A stretch of DNA of 64,000 nt from Pithys albifrons albifrons (Eukaryota > Chordata > Aves > Passeriformes > Thamnophilidae), in NCBI RefSeq assembly GCF_047495875.1, contig NC_092471.1, forward strand, positions 13,909,001 to 13,973,000, in the 5' to 3' direction. The position numbers were made by a program, and so were the translations under genes. The notes beneath the pieces were generated by a model. That model was not told the origin of the DNA and ran no database searches. It saw only the letters and a list, made by a program, of their open reading frames with translations. Below are positions 13,481 through 25,160 of the stretch, piece after piece (the first letter of the stretch is position 1; each line of letters opens with the position of its first letter).

Positions 13481-15584
13481 TTAAAGTAATGCAAGATGTC
13501 AAAGTGCTGTGATTGTCATATAGAGAGATCCAAGTAGGAGCTAGCACAAAGAGAAAACATTTAGATTGATGCAAACATTAAAAGAATAATTATTACAACA
13601 TGGCTATCAGAAAGAAGATCAATGTAAGAGTCTTTCAGTACATTACTATTAATGGATTTCTAAAGAAATGAGACCATTTTTCTAAATTCATGCTGCAGTT
13701 GCACATTCTAAGAGACTTGAAAGACACAGATCTATTAGAAACTTAGTCTATCTTGGAAAAAAAAAGATAAAACAACCTCTCGGCCTTTCAAAGTGTGAAT
13801 CAAAAATTGCAAGTTTAATTGTCCATAAACACTTGTGTGCAGCTAACAAGTGCGAGCAGGCCCACATGGCACACCACAGCATCCAAGCAGAGATTTATCA
13901 GGACAGAAGGAAACAGAGCAGATACAATATTCATCACCAGTGCTACTGCTGTAACACATTGTTATTAGACTTGCCATTAATAAACTGCCACATTCCTCCT
14001 GTAGTTTAGTCAAGACTGGACATTCCCCCTATAGTACTACTTTCCCAATCCAATAAAAATCAAGCATTTTAGGACCCATTATGTGGTTCTACACCCTTCT
14101 GCTTCTCTTCAGCTTTCATCAGTAACCAGAGTCTAAAAAGGAGGGCACAGCTTGCACATGTGCACACTTTTGGTGCTTTTCCTCCTTTGTGAGGAGCATG
14201 GTCTAACTCAGCTGGAAGGACAGATTCCAGGGATTTGGCTTCTGCAAGACCAAGTGGTGGCAATTCACATCAGAAGCTCTCCTCTCAGCTGGCAGTGCAT
14301 TCACAAACCCAGACTGAAAACCAGTGAATGTCGCATAAGCTGCAGGCAGATGTACTGAGGTAATAAAGCTTCAATCAAAGCAAGATTTCACGACTGCTAC
14401 AAGCTACACTGAACTCGTCTTCCAATTTCCTTTTAATCTGGCAAAACACTTCTACATCAAAACACTTCATGTTTACTTTTAAATATTGCTTGCTAAAAAT
14501 TAAAAAGGAAAGGTCAGATGGTCAAAATATCCTACCTAATACAAACCAGTATTCTAAGACTCTCTTCAGTTTTCGGTCTCACAGGAGAGAGAGGAGAGCT
14601 TAAATTATGTGAAACCAAAGGTCTAATGCATGGCTTGGGTGGCTCCGTGCTGAACTTTAAAGGGAGGGAAGCAGGGCAGAAATCTAAGAGGGAGGAAATA
14701 GTAGCCTTTAATGTTATGCAGATCAAATGACATTGGGTAAATGGCTACAATATCTGATCAATCATGTTGATCTAACCTTCCATTTTTTTCATCCAACAGT
14801 TCCCTGACCACTCTTACCTCCTGGACAATTTATAACCTGCATGAGATCAATTTTGTTTTTGTGGTACAGAAAAATCATATAAAGATTCTTTTCCCTGTAA
14901 TTTACATCCAACAGCAGCCATTTCTCAGAAATGTTAGCAACACAATCTTCCCACAGACTTGTCAGAATAGTTCTGAAAATTCAAATGCAGTGCCATAAAG
15001 CAGAAATACGCAATGAATAATGTCTTTGCCAGAACTGACCAACTACATTTTCATCTAGATAAACTGTTCATGAACAATCCCCCTGGGTTTATTGATGCAT
15101 GATTGGCATTTAACAAGTAATCTCTTCTTCCTATCTTTGTTTTATTGAGAAAATAAGTGTCGCATGTAAAATGAATGTAGGAACCCGCTCTCATTTCTTG
15201 CATACGAGCACCTATGTGCTTATACATCAAGAGCTCAGCTTTCCTTGTCATCTCCTTTATCAAGGAATCCATTTTGACTCTGGGGAGATGAAGCTCATAC
15301 TACTGTTTACTCCTTCGAACACAAATTGATTTTTCATTTGCCAGCAAGAAAAGATCCTGTGCATGAGCCTTGATTGATCATTTCCAGTGTGCACCACACA
15401 GTGATAAGAGGAAAACACTTAGGACACCAGAAACAGCAAAACTAGAACAGTCAGCAGAACCCTTGTCCTGTGAATGCCTTTAGCTCCTGACAGACTTCCC
15501 ACTAACAGAGGGTGCTTGGCTTTAATGACTAACACAAGCGAGAAATGGATTGGGCAGTACTAAGAGTAGCAGAGTGTCCAGATA
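13481..15584. other. Non-coding DNA, nothing recognised
   Basis: Open frames do not exceed about 75 codons. Frames at 14518-14730 (+) and 14532-14726 (-) overlap on opposite strands, which argues for composition rather than coding. No repeats are visible apart from short A-runs. Confidence 0.55.
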
Positions 15585-15645
15585 CAAGATGTTGGACAAA
15601 ATGACCTTTGAAACATCTTTCCAACCTCTGTGAACCAGTGATTAA
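15585..15645 (+). mobile_element. CR1 LINE 3'-end fragment (old)
   Basis: The stretch reads GTTGGACAAAATGACCTTTG, then a diverged spacer, then TTCCAACCTCTGTGAACC. This follows the CR1 3' untranslated end, in which GTTGGACTAGATGACC is followed by CCCTTCCAACCC and short ATTCTGTG-type repeats. The final repeats have decayed to TGTGAACCAGTGATT. Divergence implies an old insertion. CR1 copies are usually 5'-truncated, so only the tail is expected. The upstream limit cannot be set by eye and may reach about 15540. Confidence 0.65.
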
Positions 15646-16078
15646 ATTTTTGCAACACATTCATTACAAGTGTAGGAAGAGGCAAGTCAGGTTCTCTGCT
15701 CAGAGTCCATTGTTCAAACCTCCTCAGGTTGTTTCACAGTTCATGCTTCTCTCTCTTTCCTCTCTCATTATTATTTTGTCCAAAAAGGTTCACGCACATT
15801 AGAGACCCCTGAAATAGATGTCAACTGATCTCACCAGCTGGGAGGATCCTGGCTCTTCCTTACTAACTGTAGTGTAAACCCACAGGAACAGGAGCAGCAA
15901 AAGAGCTAGTAATGAATTTTGGAACCCAATGTTCATTTTTTTCTGGTGTATTTGATATTTGTGTAGATACCACCAACATGTATCAGTGCTGTGTGATTGT
16001 GTTTTGAAGGAAACTGAATGAAGTCAAACATGGTGGTAAGTAAAAAAAACCTAACAAAAACCCAAAAATCTCAGAATT
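15646..16078. other. Non-coding DNA, nothing recognised
   Basis: Unique-looking sequence between the CR1 tail and a palindromic element. No open frame or repeat of note. Confidence 0.5.
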
Positions 16079-16133
16079 TTTCCTTGGAATTCAGATACAC
16101 ATATGTGTATCTGGGTTAGTTATTCTCAAGGAA
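16079..16133. repeat. Long palindrome with extended inverted flanks
   Basis: A perfect 22-bp palindrome spans 16092-16113, each half being CAGATACACAT or its complement. Imperfect inverted similarity continues outward: TTCCTTG on the left (from about 16080) is matched by CAAGGAA on the right (about 16126-16132). The whole could fold as a hairpin of roughly 50 bases. It may be the core of a small decayed palindromic transposon. A dimeric factor site centred on ACATATGT is another option. Confidence 0.7.
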
Positions 16134-17840
16134 GCCATTTGTGGGACCCAAATAATGTATATTCACTGTTTTCTTTTAGTGCTTCCACCATTCTGGAACC
16201 AAAATACCATAGAGAGCCTGAAAACACAAAGGAGTTTTAAGGAGCAAGTTAATGCATCTTTAAGCTAAGACAGCCTGGCCTGCATCAGAGTTGCTCTTCA
16301 TGTACTGGATGAAGAATTTTATGCCTTTCCCCCCAAGTAAAGCACAGTATCTAGGAAAAAACAACTTATTAGTGTGGTCCAAAATGTGACTGAATCAGAC
16401 TCACTGATTTTAGAGAGCTTCCCAAAAGGTCACCAGTTCAGCAGCCAATATACAAAAGCCAGTGACTCTAATATGGTCCTCTCCAGTCACCCAAGAGCCA
16501 GACAAACCAGGGCAAGTCACACCAGCTGGGGTGACCAGCCCAAAGACTGGAAGGAACTACAGTTTGATCTCCCTACAAAGAACTCAGTTTACAGTGACCT
16601 CCCAGTCCAGGCAAGCCCAACTGCAATGACGATGTTTTTTCACTGCCATTTAGTTCTGCTACAGCAACTTTTAAGCCAGACTGACCTGGATGTGACAAAC
16701 ATATTTTTCTTCTTCTTCCCAGTGCATACTGTATTTAGCCCTTTTTTTTTCTTTTTCATTTCTTTGATGTTTTCTTTTAACAATACCATTTCAATGTTGA
16801 TCACCATGAAATAGTCTCCATGAAAGCACAATATACTGATGTTCAATTTATACTCAATGGTTCACCATTATTTTCATGCAGTAAATTGCCAAACTCTAAT
16901 AGAGAGAGAAGTCTGATAAAGTGATCTCTCACTTCAAGGTCTCCTGGGAGTTTTTTAATGTAGGTAATGCTGCACATTTTACTTACAGAGTATTCTGAAT
17001 GTAGTATTTTAGAAACTTGCCATAATGATAATATCAGAGTAACTGATAATGTCAGTATTAAGCCAGGCCCCATCAAAAGCAGCTTTTGCAGTACTTAATT
17101 TGTGACCAAAACACTGGCTTACATAAAGGCTGTTGCAACCATTTAATGTTGACAAAGAGCAAGAAAATTTGGAACAACAAACTTCCTTCCTCTCTGTTCC
17201 TTCTCTCACAATGCCTACAGGTACTTATTTACTTACATTAAATAAGTACATTTTTTAATGTGCCTTGGCACCTTCACCTTATTCTGGAACAGGTTACCTT
17301 ATACATTTCCATTAAAGTGATGATAAAAGGCACCCTGACCTAAAATGCCACCATGCACTTGTCCACTTGAAACATCAAAGGCTGACTAACAGTCTATGCA
17401 ACCCTCTGCTGCAGTGAGACATATGATGTGGCAGAAATAATGATCAAGAGTCTGTTTCTTGTCTTCTTTTTGCCACTGTGAGTGAAATCTAACTTCTCCA
17501 AAGACAATGAAGCAGTATAGAAGGCTTATGCATGAAGGGAGCTTGGCTTCCAAGTCTATGTGCCCTCAGTTATGGGGATGTAAATCAGACACCATTTTTA
17601 TTCTCAGTGTAACCTATTGAGGAGAACCTCTTGGAAATTATGCAAAATTCCTTTACTATAGAGACACAGCTGTCTAAATTTAATATAACTTGGAACTGGA
17701 TACCCTTTAAATCTATTTCACATTAGTGGACTGTGCTGTCTGTTCCCACTACGTGCCAGCACAAGAGCAGCATCAGGCAAGAGTTGTATAAATTCCTGCT
17801 AAAATAGTACCACAGTTGTCAGGTCAGACTGTGGCCTTTG
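16134..17840. other. Non-coding DNA, nothing recognised
   Basis: A 146-codon open frame (16374-16814, +) crosses a polypyrimidine-rich segment and ends in a Phe-rich run encoded by T-runs, which is typical of non-coding sequence. No other feature is supported. Confidence 0.55.
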
Positions 17841-17910
17841 TGACACAACTAAAACTCTGATGATGTCAGTGAAGCTGCATCAGTGTACCCTGAAACATTA
17901 TTTGACCCCA
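17841..17910 (-). mobile_element. Decayed MITE-like palindromic repeat, copy 1
   Basis: The right part reads TGATGATGTCAGTGAAGCTG, then CATCAGTGTA, then ATTTGACCCC. It follows a palindromic amniote repeat whose core (as I remember it) is a GAAGTCAATGGAGCT motif, then CACCAGTGTAAA, ending in TTTGGCCCC. Such palindromes, possibly Harbinger-type non-autonomous elements like those of crocodilians and turtles, occur widely in sauropsids. Strand is arbitrary for a palindrome. The family name needs checking. Confidence 0.5.
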
Positions 17911-18589
17911 TGAATTTAAACTGTAACATCTTTTTGGAGGTTTTAAAGAGGAACCTTTTTAAAGATATATTTACATCTGACTGTACCTTTACTGTGGCTA
18001 CAAGGATACAGTGGGTAGTTGTGTTTGTTACCTGTTCCACTTCTTTTTTTCTTAAAGCAGGTATGAAAGTCCTCACAGACAAATGTACTCCTGGGTATAA
18101 TTTGTACTGCAGTTTGCACAGCTGCAAGGCCAATGCTGGGACCCAAATTAATCGCTCAGAGCCTGTTTGTGAATTAGTTGTTTTCATACATCCATCACAG
18201 TCACAACTTGTAAATCGTGTCCTCAGACTATCTTCAAAATAAAGGGCCAGAATTCAAAGGGCAAAGAAATGTTCCTGCTCCAGGGGAGCAAAACAAATGT
18301 ATTTTGAAATACGTTAAGGTTTAAATACCAATACTACCTGTTAGTATAAGCAGTAACACAAATAAATTTTTAACATAAAATTCAATCAAATAAATGAAAT
18401 TATTACAGGAAATAAAAGTGATTTTCCTTTTATTAATACTAAAAAATAATACAATTAATGACTATGTTATTATTGTGACTGCATCCAAATCCAGACTACA
18501 CTAAGAGCCAGATCTTATGCTCATTAAATAGTAAACCACACACATATTCCAACTGCCACTAAATGTCATAGTTATCATACAACAGAGGA
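17911..18589. other. Non-coding A/T-rich DNA
   Basis: Includes opposite-strand chance frames of 112 and 119 codons that continue over copy 1 of the palindromic repeat. Around 18360-18480 the sequence is very A/T-rich with many AATAAA words and no matching transcript structure. Confidence 0.5.
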
Positions 18590-19340
18590 GCTAAAAATAA
18601 CACTTTTTGGACAGTACAGAACTTAGAACAAAGAAAATACAGTTTTGAATTGGATCTTTATAGTCTCTCTTTTAGTTACATTTCTAATTAAAATGCTTTG
18701 ATCTATTAATGCCAAGGGACGCTGCTAAATGTATTCAATGCAGAAGTCGTGTACTTTTCCTGAGCTCCCAAAATCTCTTAGATCTGTGTGCACTTATGCT
18801 GTGTGCAGTTAAACCGCTCACTAAAATGAAAAGATATCTAAGAATAACTCACTTCCATTAGATTTATAAATCACATTAATTAATTCTACATCTCCAGTGG
18901 TGTAGAGACCAAACTCTAATGCGAGATCTAATTAAAGAAAAGGGGAAAAAAAAATTGGAATTGAAACACAGAAGTAACTGTTTAGCCTCAAATTAATGAG
19001 GCGCTATGCTAAGCAAGAATGTCCATAAATCCCTAATGAGGATTTTAAACACATTAAAACTTCCTAATACAAAGTGTTTGCCTTCCTTTTATCCAATAAC
19101 AAATAAGCCAATAATTTTCTGCCTCTAAATGACACTATTAACTGTCATGGCATGTTTTATTTGACAAACCCTCCATTCAAATACAGTAAAACCAATTAAT
19201 TTGCCTGCTGTGAAATGTGTTTCTTGATAGCTTTTATGTGATTTTTCTTCTCAAAGAAATGTAAATAGGAAGTCAATGTAGGTGCCTGATTTTGCTTAAA
19301 AATACACCGCAATAACTATAGATTTTCTAGTCAGTTTGCA
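18590..19340. promoter_or_regulatory. Best candidate conserved enhancer block
   Basis: About 750 bases of A/T-rich, non-repetitive sequence crowded with homeodomain-type cores: ATTAATTAA near 18876, CTAATTAAAG near 18928, AATTAAT at 18991 and again at 19194. One core sits in a hairpin-like inverted repeat, GCCTCA at 18985-18990 and TGAGGC at 18997-19002 around AATTAA. No frame is open. This texture is what ultraconserved-type enhancers near developmental regulators look like. Conservation and target gene are unknown from this window. Confidence 0.35.
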
Positions 19341-20069
19341 TTTCAAATGAATTGAAAGATAACCTCCATTTTCAGGTCATCAATCACATAATGGTCTCCT
19401 GATAAGTAAACAGTTACAGCATAATAGTTTTATTACTAGGGAAATGGTCCATATTTGAGCCGTGATAGTTGCAAAATCACCACTTTGTTCCATTATAAAA
19501 AAGGGTTTGCACTCAGGGGGTTTGGCCACTGCTGTCCCAGCACCCACTGCCAGCACCGTGGGACCCACCACAACTAAACTCCCTGTCTCCCAAGGGTGAC
19601 GATGGCGATGTATTACTTTTTTTTTTTTTGGTCAGAAAAATCTATAGAACAAATAAAAGATAATTCTGCAGTTTCAATGGTCCCCTGGGCCCCACTTAGT
19701 AGATCTCAGCAGAGCAAGCAAGATCGTGTTACAACTGCCCCACATTACGCTGTATGTGAATCCCCAAAGCTCTTCACAAGTTTTGTAACTGGCAAGATCA
19801 GCCTACAAAAAGTACATGTTACACCTAAGAAATAGACTTTTGTCAGTCTGTGCCCACCATGTGAACTGAACCACACTGCACACTGAAGGCAAAGCGAGGA
19901 TAATGCATGGCATGCCATGCTTTATGGGCCCTAACTGAATGCCAATTAATCTTTACAACATATGTAGTTCCATCAGCTCTTGCACTGCGTCACGTTCATA
20001 TCCAGACTCTGGTTCCTTTGCCACAAGATGAAAACACAACTTGAAAAAAACCCCATGGCACCCCACATA

Positions 20070-20072
<3 letters not shown>
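19341..20072. other. Non-coding DNA with a T13 run
   Basis: A run of 13 T lies at 19617-19629. No gene or recognisable repeat body is seen up to the CA microsatellite. Confidence 0.5.
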
Positions 20073-20136
<64 letters not shown>

Positions 20137-20147
20137 ACACACACACA
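20073..20147. repeat. (CA)n microsatellite, about 75 bp
   Basis: About 37 CA units with a single AT interruption at 20131-20132. This is the largest simple repeat of the window and is long enough to be highly length-polymorphic. Alternating purine-pyrimidine DNA of this length can adopt Z-form. Spurious frames made of Cys-Val or Thr-His repeats cross it and are not genes. Confidence 0.98.
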
Positions 20148-23045
20148 GGGAACAGGGAATTAAATTAAACAAAGACACCACTAGTGCTGAACAGGACATA
20201 AGCACTCATTTATTTAATCATGTGTAATGGATTACCAACCAGAACTGGGCAATTTATGTAGCATACCATGACAGCTGATTTTCAATTTGCACTCTCCTGT
20301 GTCTGTGTTTCTTATTGAAATAAGCAAGGAAAATCTGCAACTTCACTTGGCGGAGCAGTTCCAAGGCTGCCTGACACGTGAAGAGGGCTGGGGCCAAGCA
20401 AGGCTGGGACAGATGCAAGGCAGCAAAGGTGCTCCGTTAGCCACCATCCCCATCACAGAGACACACAGCTCAAAGCCTGCACTTGTTCCTTTTTCCCAAC
20501 ATAAATTCCCATTATTATTGCTACAAATTTTTGCATAGTGACCTTTCTGCAGAGATGTCTGAAGAAGCAATTTCTATTTACATATTATCATGATATAAAA
20601 TTATATAAGTATATATTCAAATAAGACAAAAATGCATTCTGCAAATATCCGTATTTTGCTCCTTTACCACAATTCTATTTAATAAGCTTAGGAATTGAAT
20701 TGCAGCAGCTTCAGGAAGTAAATTGAAGAGACCTCTTGCCCCGTTTGAACAGGGAGAAAAACAACATCTTTCTATACACTCTCAGATAATAAAAAATCCC
20801 AAATTAAACTTTAAAAATATTTAAGTGACCTATGCTTGACAGAGTCAAATATCAGGAAATCAATTTCAAGTTGATTGAAACCAAGCTTTTGCGCTTACGA
20901 TACTGCATATTGTAACCTGTGTTTTGCTCACTTTGCAATCCAGTGGTCCTGAGGCACGAGCTAAACTCCACCTCTCCCAAATGCAGCTGTCAGCACCTAA
21001 TTCTGATGATAAAATGTAAATAAAAATACTTATATTTTTGCAAAGGATTTGATATGATATCCCACATCAACAACTTTTACATCTACTTCTTAATCGAGAC
21101 ATTGAATTGGGCTAAGACCACCTGACAATATTTCACTTCTGACCTTTTCAACTGTCAAAGCAGACAGATTTTTATCCTGCAAGATTCGAGCCAAAGCCTC
21201 AAAGGTGCAGTGCCAGAGCATTAATCCATTTCACTAGACAGTCATTGAAATTATAATTGAAAGTTCAACTTACTTTAGCATTTTATGCTGAAATACTTCT
21301 GGCAGCCCAGGGCAGAAAGTCAAAATCTGGTTTCCAATGGAGACCATTTCCAATGGTTTCTAAATGTTGGCAGCGGAATTCCTTATTGTCAAAGAGATCA
21401 GCAGATGCCAGCTTCCATTAATTTACTTTCTGTGACTGCTGCTCACTTCAGGAAGCTTTTCTTTACCTAAGGATGCTGACCTGCCGCCGGATCCCAATAG
21501 AAATGGACACAGATTTATCAGGAGACTGGGGGCACTCTAGGAAAATCCCCTACAGCAGCCATGGCAGATCCCATCCCTCCACTTACTCTGACTGATGCCA
21601 TAAGCAGGCACAAATCTGCACAGAAGACATCATGCAGATGTGTAAAAGCTCCAAAATCAAGCTAAATAAATTGACCCATTTGTACCACACTATCAAGAGT
21701 AACTCCAGAATCTGAAGGATTGGTAGACAGCCTTTTCTCTTCACTGAAAGGCTGTTTTAAAGGGAAAAGAAATCTGAAATTTTGAATCTGAAAATAGCAT
21801 CACCATTTTAAGTAGTCAGTGGACTGTAAATCCTTTGTTCTGGTATTCTGGAGCTGCCCAGAGGTCTTTGGCCAGGAAGTTCCCTATAAATAACACTTTA
21901 TTATTCTTAGACTAATCTCAAAAGCTATCTAAACAAGCATTTAAGTTAACTTGGAAGACATGTTTCATTAAAATCTAAACATCTTTTTTTCTTCATTTTT
22001 GAAGTTGAGGTTGACTAGAATTCTTGGCATCTTATCCAGAGGCTAAAAAGCTTCCTATGTGGGAGCAGGAAGGGGGAAAAGGGAAGCTGAGATCTAATAC
22101 CTGTTAGGCAATGATAGGTCCTTTTATCAATCTTTTCAAGACTACTGTTGTATTTGCTCTATAAATTATACTGTCTTTATCTGCACAAGGTCCCTTAAAT
22201 CCTTAGTGCCAGGATATTAGCCTGTTAATTCAAAGCACTGAGAAATAATGCTGCAGCAATGCATGAGCAATGGGAACGGAACAGCCCTGAGGACCACATT
22301 AACTGGGGGTGTGCAGGGTCTCCTTGAGGCACAGCGATCTCAAGGCTCAGCTCTCAAAGACAGACCATTAAGGCAAGGAGAAAACAGACTGGCTCCCAGG
22401 CAATGCAAATCTCACAAAGGACATTGGAGACAAATACCAGAATTGCACGATACCTTTGGGACAGCGGCAATGACATTAGAAAACCTTCTGTACCCTTGGA
22501 GAGGATGTCTTGGCACTTACTGCTTCAGCACCTTTAATTACTTTGCTGCTGCCAGCCTATCTGAGGTGTCTCTCCTACTCTGCACATGCACATGGGTATA
22601 CGTGCATGTAACTGGGGGTTTATGAATTTCTCCTTCCCTTTCCCTCCTACTCAGATCTTAACGGCAAAGATCATCTACTCCTCTCTGCACTGCTGCTAGT
22701 GCTCTTTCTCACACACCCCGTGACTGTTCCTACAGTAGTCTGTGTTCAGGTCCTGGATGTAACACAAGTAGCAGCTGCTCTCTGGATCCCAGTCTGGACC
22801 ATTACCTTCAGTCTGGTTTCCTGCACTATACTCAATCCACAAACACTGTCAATGCTCCAACACACAACTGCTATGCAATGGGATCAAGGACATGGGTGCT
22901 TTAACATGCAGCTTTCAATGAAAACAGTTAATTTCAGTTTCATTTCACAAAAAATATTATGACAAATGTTTTTGAAATAGAAGAAAAAAGAATTTTGCAG
23001 AGAGGATTTGGGAATTTATATTTTCATTTTGCTAGATGTACACTG
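20148..23045. other. Non-coding DNA, nothing recognised
   Basis: Mixed composition and unique-looking. The longest frame is 125 codons (22248-22625, +), with no recognised similarity. There are no CpG-rich segments, RNA genes or clear retroposon tails. Confidence 0.55.
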
Positions 23046-23103
23046 CAGTTTTGGGCAAGTTAATTAACTCTATATTTCTATGTTTAGGCATCTGTATAAA
23101 TAC
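23046..23103 (+). mobile_element. MIR/L2-like ancient relic
   Basis: TTTTGGGCAAGTTAATTAAC followed by a T-rich stretch and GGCATCTGTATAAAT matches, with gaps, the shared 3' region of MIR and L2 retroposons: TGGGCAAGTTACTTAAC, then a CTCAGTTTCCTCATCTGTAAA-type tract. These elements are very old in amniotes and survive in birds only as short fragments. The call is by eye and would need a profile search. Confidence 0.4.
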
Positions 23104-23269
23104 AATAAGCAACAGACAACTTGCCACCACCTAGTTATGCCAGGAAAGCAGTGCTTTGGAGATCCTCAGCAGGACAGTGTCATATAGGAGTGACACATAT
23201 ACACAAAGCTGTATATGACTGGAGATTCCTGACGGCTGTAAATGTCAATCCTCAATAACTGGTTTGACC

Positions 23270-23311
23270 TTTTTTATGTATTATTTCCATTTTGTAACTG
23301 AGATCAGGTCT
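23270..23311 (-). mobile_element. MIR/L2-like ancient relic, opposite orientation
   Basis: TATTATTTCCATTTTGTAAC followed by TGAGATCAGG resembles the complement of the MIR/L2 3' region, where ATTATCCCCATTTTACAGA precedes TGAGGAAACTGAGG. It lies about 170 bases from the relic at 23.05 kb but in the opposite orientation, so the two are not one simple insertion. Confidence 0.35.
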
Positions 23312-24984
23312 GACACACTGAGCATTTCAGGGGAATAAATGCAGCTTGGGGATGACTTTGCAGTCTCATGTCTCACATCACACCCTTGAAATGCATGATC
23401 TCCCCAGAAATACAATGCTGTCGTGGTACTTAAGCCCCAAGGACCTCTAGCATCCATTTGCTGGCTGACCTAACAAGCCAATGAGCCCATTATCAGTATG
23501 CCTCTATAAGCCAACAAGGTTTCTTTTAGTGGAACTGCTTAAAGCACATAGCAGTTTGATCTTAGAGAAGTTATTCTTTAGGCATTTAATTGAGATCTTC
23601 CACAGGCAGAGTCATCTTTTGGGTGAACCCACTCCTGCACTGACTACAGAGAAAAGCCAGGGTCATCCCTAAGCTTGACTGGGGAGTATCAGTTAAAAAC
23701 TGAAAGTTAGGAGAATTAAATGTGGATCACAAACCCCAGAGGTGTGCAGCAGCTCATGTGACTGGCTGAACTAACAGTGTAGAAATGGAAACAGATGGGA
23801 AATAAATTCCCCATCAGACAGTGACTTGGGGATCTGAATGCAAGATCGAGAGCCATCCACTCATGTTAAGCCAGACAATGAGCAATTTGTTGTCTAATGA
23901 TAATTTTGAATTGGACGGAGGAGGGGGAATTGCTTTGATTTGGACTTAAAACAATATTCTAAAAACTTTACAGAAAGATGAAAATTTGAAATTACTTGAT
24001 GATTTTTAAAAAAACATGACTGTGATAAAAACAGAGGAGTCTCCTACTGATTTCAACCTGTTAAACCACTTTCATTAAGGATATGAAACAAAATAATGGC
24101 AGGCACTCCAGAAAGAAACAACACATAATTTTTTTAGTAAATGAAAATGTCAGTTAGGGAAATGCCTAAATGTCTGCCCCTGATTGCCACAATTCCCTAG
24201 AATTTTTAAAACCCAATAAAATAAAACAATTTTAAGAGAAGTGGCAGTGCTGCTAAATTTGATCTTCCATGGTAGAAACCGTGTCGCCCAGGTTGCAGAG
24301 CTGAATGGCTCAGTTTTAGGCTTTCCTCACCAACAGCTTTGCCAGTGGGTAACAGAAAATCCAGTCTCCCTTCCACATACCACTCAGTATATTAAAATCA
24401 CAGGATTGTTGTAGGGCTAAATGTGTGTACACTGTTTTGACACAAATGATTCTGTTTGTGTGCAGCCAGGAAGCTCAACAAAATGAAGATGAAGAGACTC
24501 TCAGAAATTATCATACTGCCAAATTTTTCTCATTTGCTTTTCCAGAGAACAGCCCTGCTTTAACTGGCTGAAGGGAAAAAGCCATTGTATCTGAAATGGC
24601 CAGAAGAGAGAAAAAGCTGGCAGAATGATGTCTTCCTAGGTGAGGATAGTCCAAGACTTAATTCCATGTGTCAGTGCAAGATAACACACAGTCACATGCA
24701 TATGATCTCATCAGCCCTTCAGGAGACAGGATTTTACTTGATGTTTGGTAATATTATTTTAGAGACTTTCTTAATATGCTCACAGAACACATAAACAAGG
24801 AAAAATGCCACGTAAATCTCAATCTAGATACCACTTAAAGGGATATGCAACCATTATAATCAGAGTAACCATGGAATTATTAATTACAAGAGGGAAAAAA
24901 AAGAAAAACCAACCAGTAGGAATTAGGAATTCCATGTGTTGGGAAAAGCACTTGCTGTCAATCATTGCTGTCCATATCTCTCCC
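23312..24984. other. Non-coding DNA, nothing recognised
   Basis: Single-copy-looking sequence with frames under 70 codons and no simple repeats. It forms the left flank of the SINE. Confidence 0.55.
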
Positions 24985-25123
24985 AAGCCCATCTGCACTT
25001 AGTTGGTTAAAACTTGGTTATAATAACGCCAAGGTCATGGGTTCAATCCCCTGTGTGGGTGACTGACTTAAGAGTTGGACTCGATGATCCTTGTGGGTCC
25101 CTCCAACTCAGAATAGTCTGTGA
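24985..25123 (+). mobile_element. tRNA-Ile-headed SINE with CR1 3' tail (TguSINE1-like)
   Basis: Head: from AGTTGG (25001) to the CCCC ending at 25050, 43 of 51 positions agree with tRNA-Ile as I remember it, including 16 exact bases at 25021-25036. An A-box-like GCACTTAGTTGG and a B-box GGTTCAATCC (25040-25049) are readable, so the head once carried an internal RNA polymerase III promoter. Tail: AGTTGGACTCGATGATCCTT (from 25073), TGTGGGTCC, CTCCAACTCAGAATA is the CR1 3' end, recognised by CR1 reverse transcriptase. It is short, non-autonomous and moderately diverged. A tRNA-Ile/CR1 chimera is what I recall for passerine SINEs. No clear target-site duplication is visible. Confidence 0.85.

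Positions 25124-25160
<37 letters not shown>
25124..25160. repeat. (TA)n-(CA)n microsatellite abutting the SINE tail
   Basis: About 13 TA units (25124-25150) followed by five CA units (25151-25160). It starts where the CR1 tail would normally carry short ATTCTGTG-type repeats, so the microsatellite probably grew from the retroposon's own tail. Confidence 0.95.

Noticed and set aside
16374..16814. 146-codon gene preceded by or containing a splice-acceptor-like tract (about 16705-16722)
   Set aside because: The C-terminal part is poly-Phe from T-runs, and polypyrimidine-AG is common in A/T-rich DNA.
19953..20205. Cys-Val and Thr-His repeat proteins
   Set aside because: Purely translations of the CA microsatellite.
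24988..25060. Functional tRNA-Ile gene
   Set aside because: The acceptor stem and D-stem do not pair, the 5' end is diverged, and a CR1 tail follows directly. It is a SINE head.
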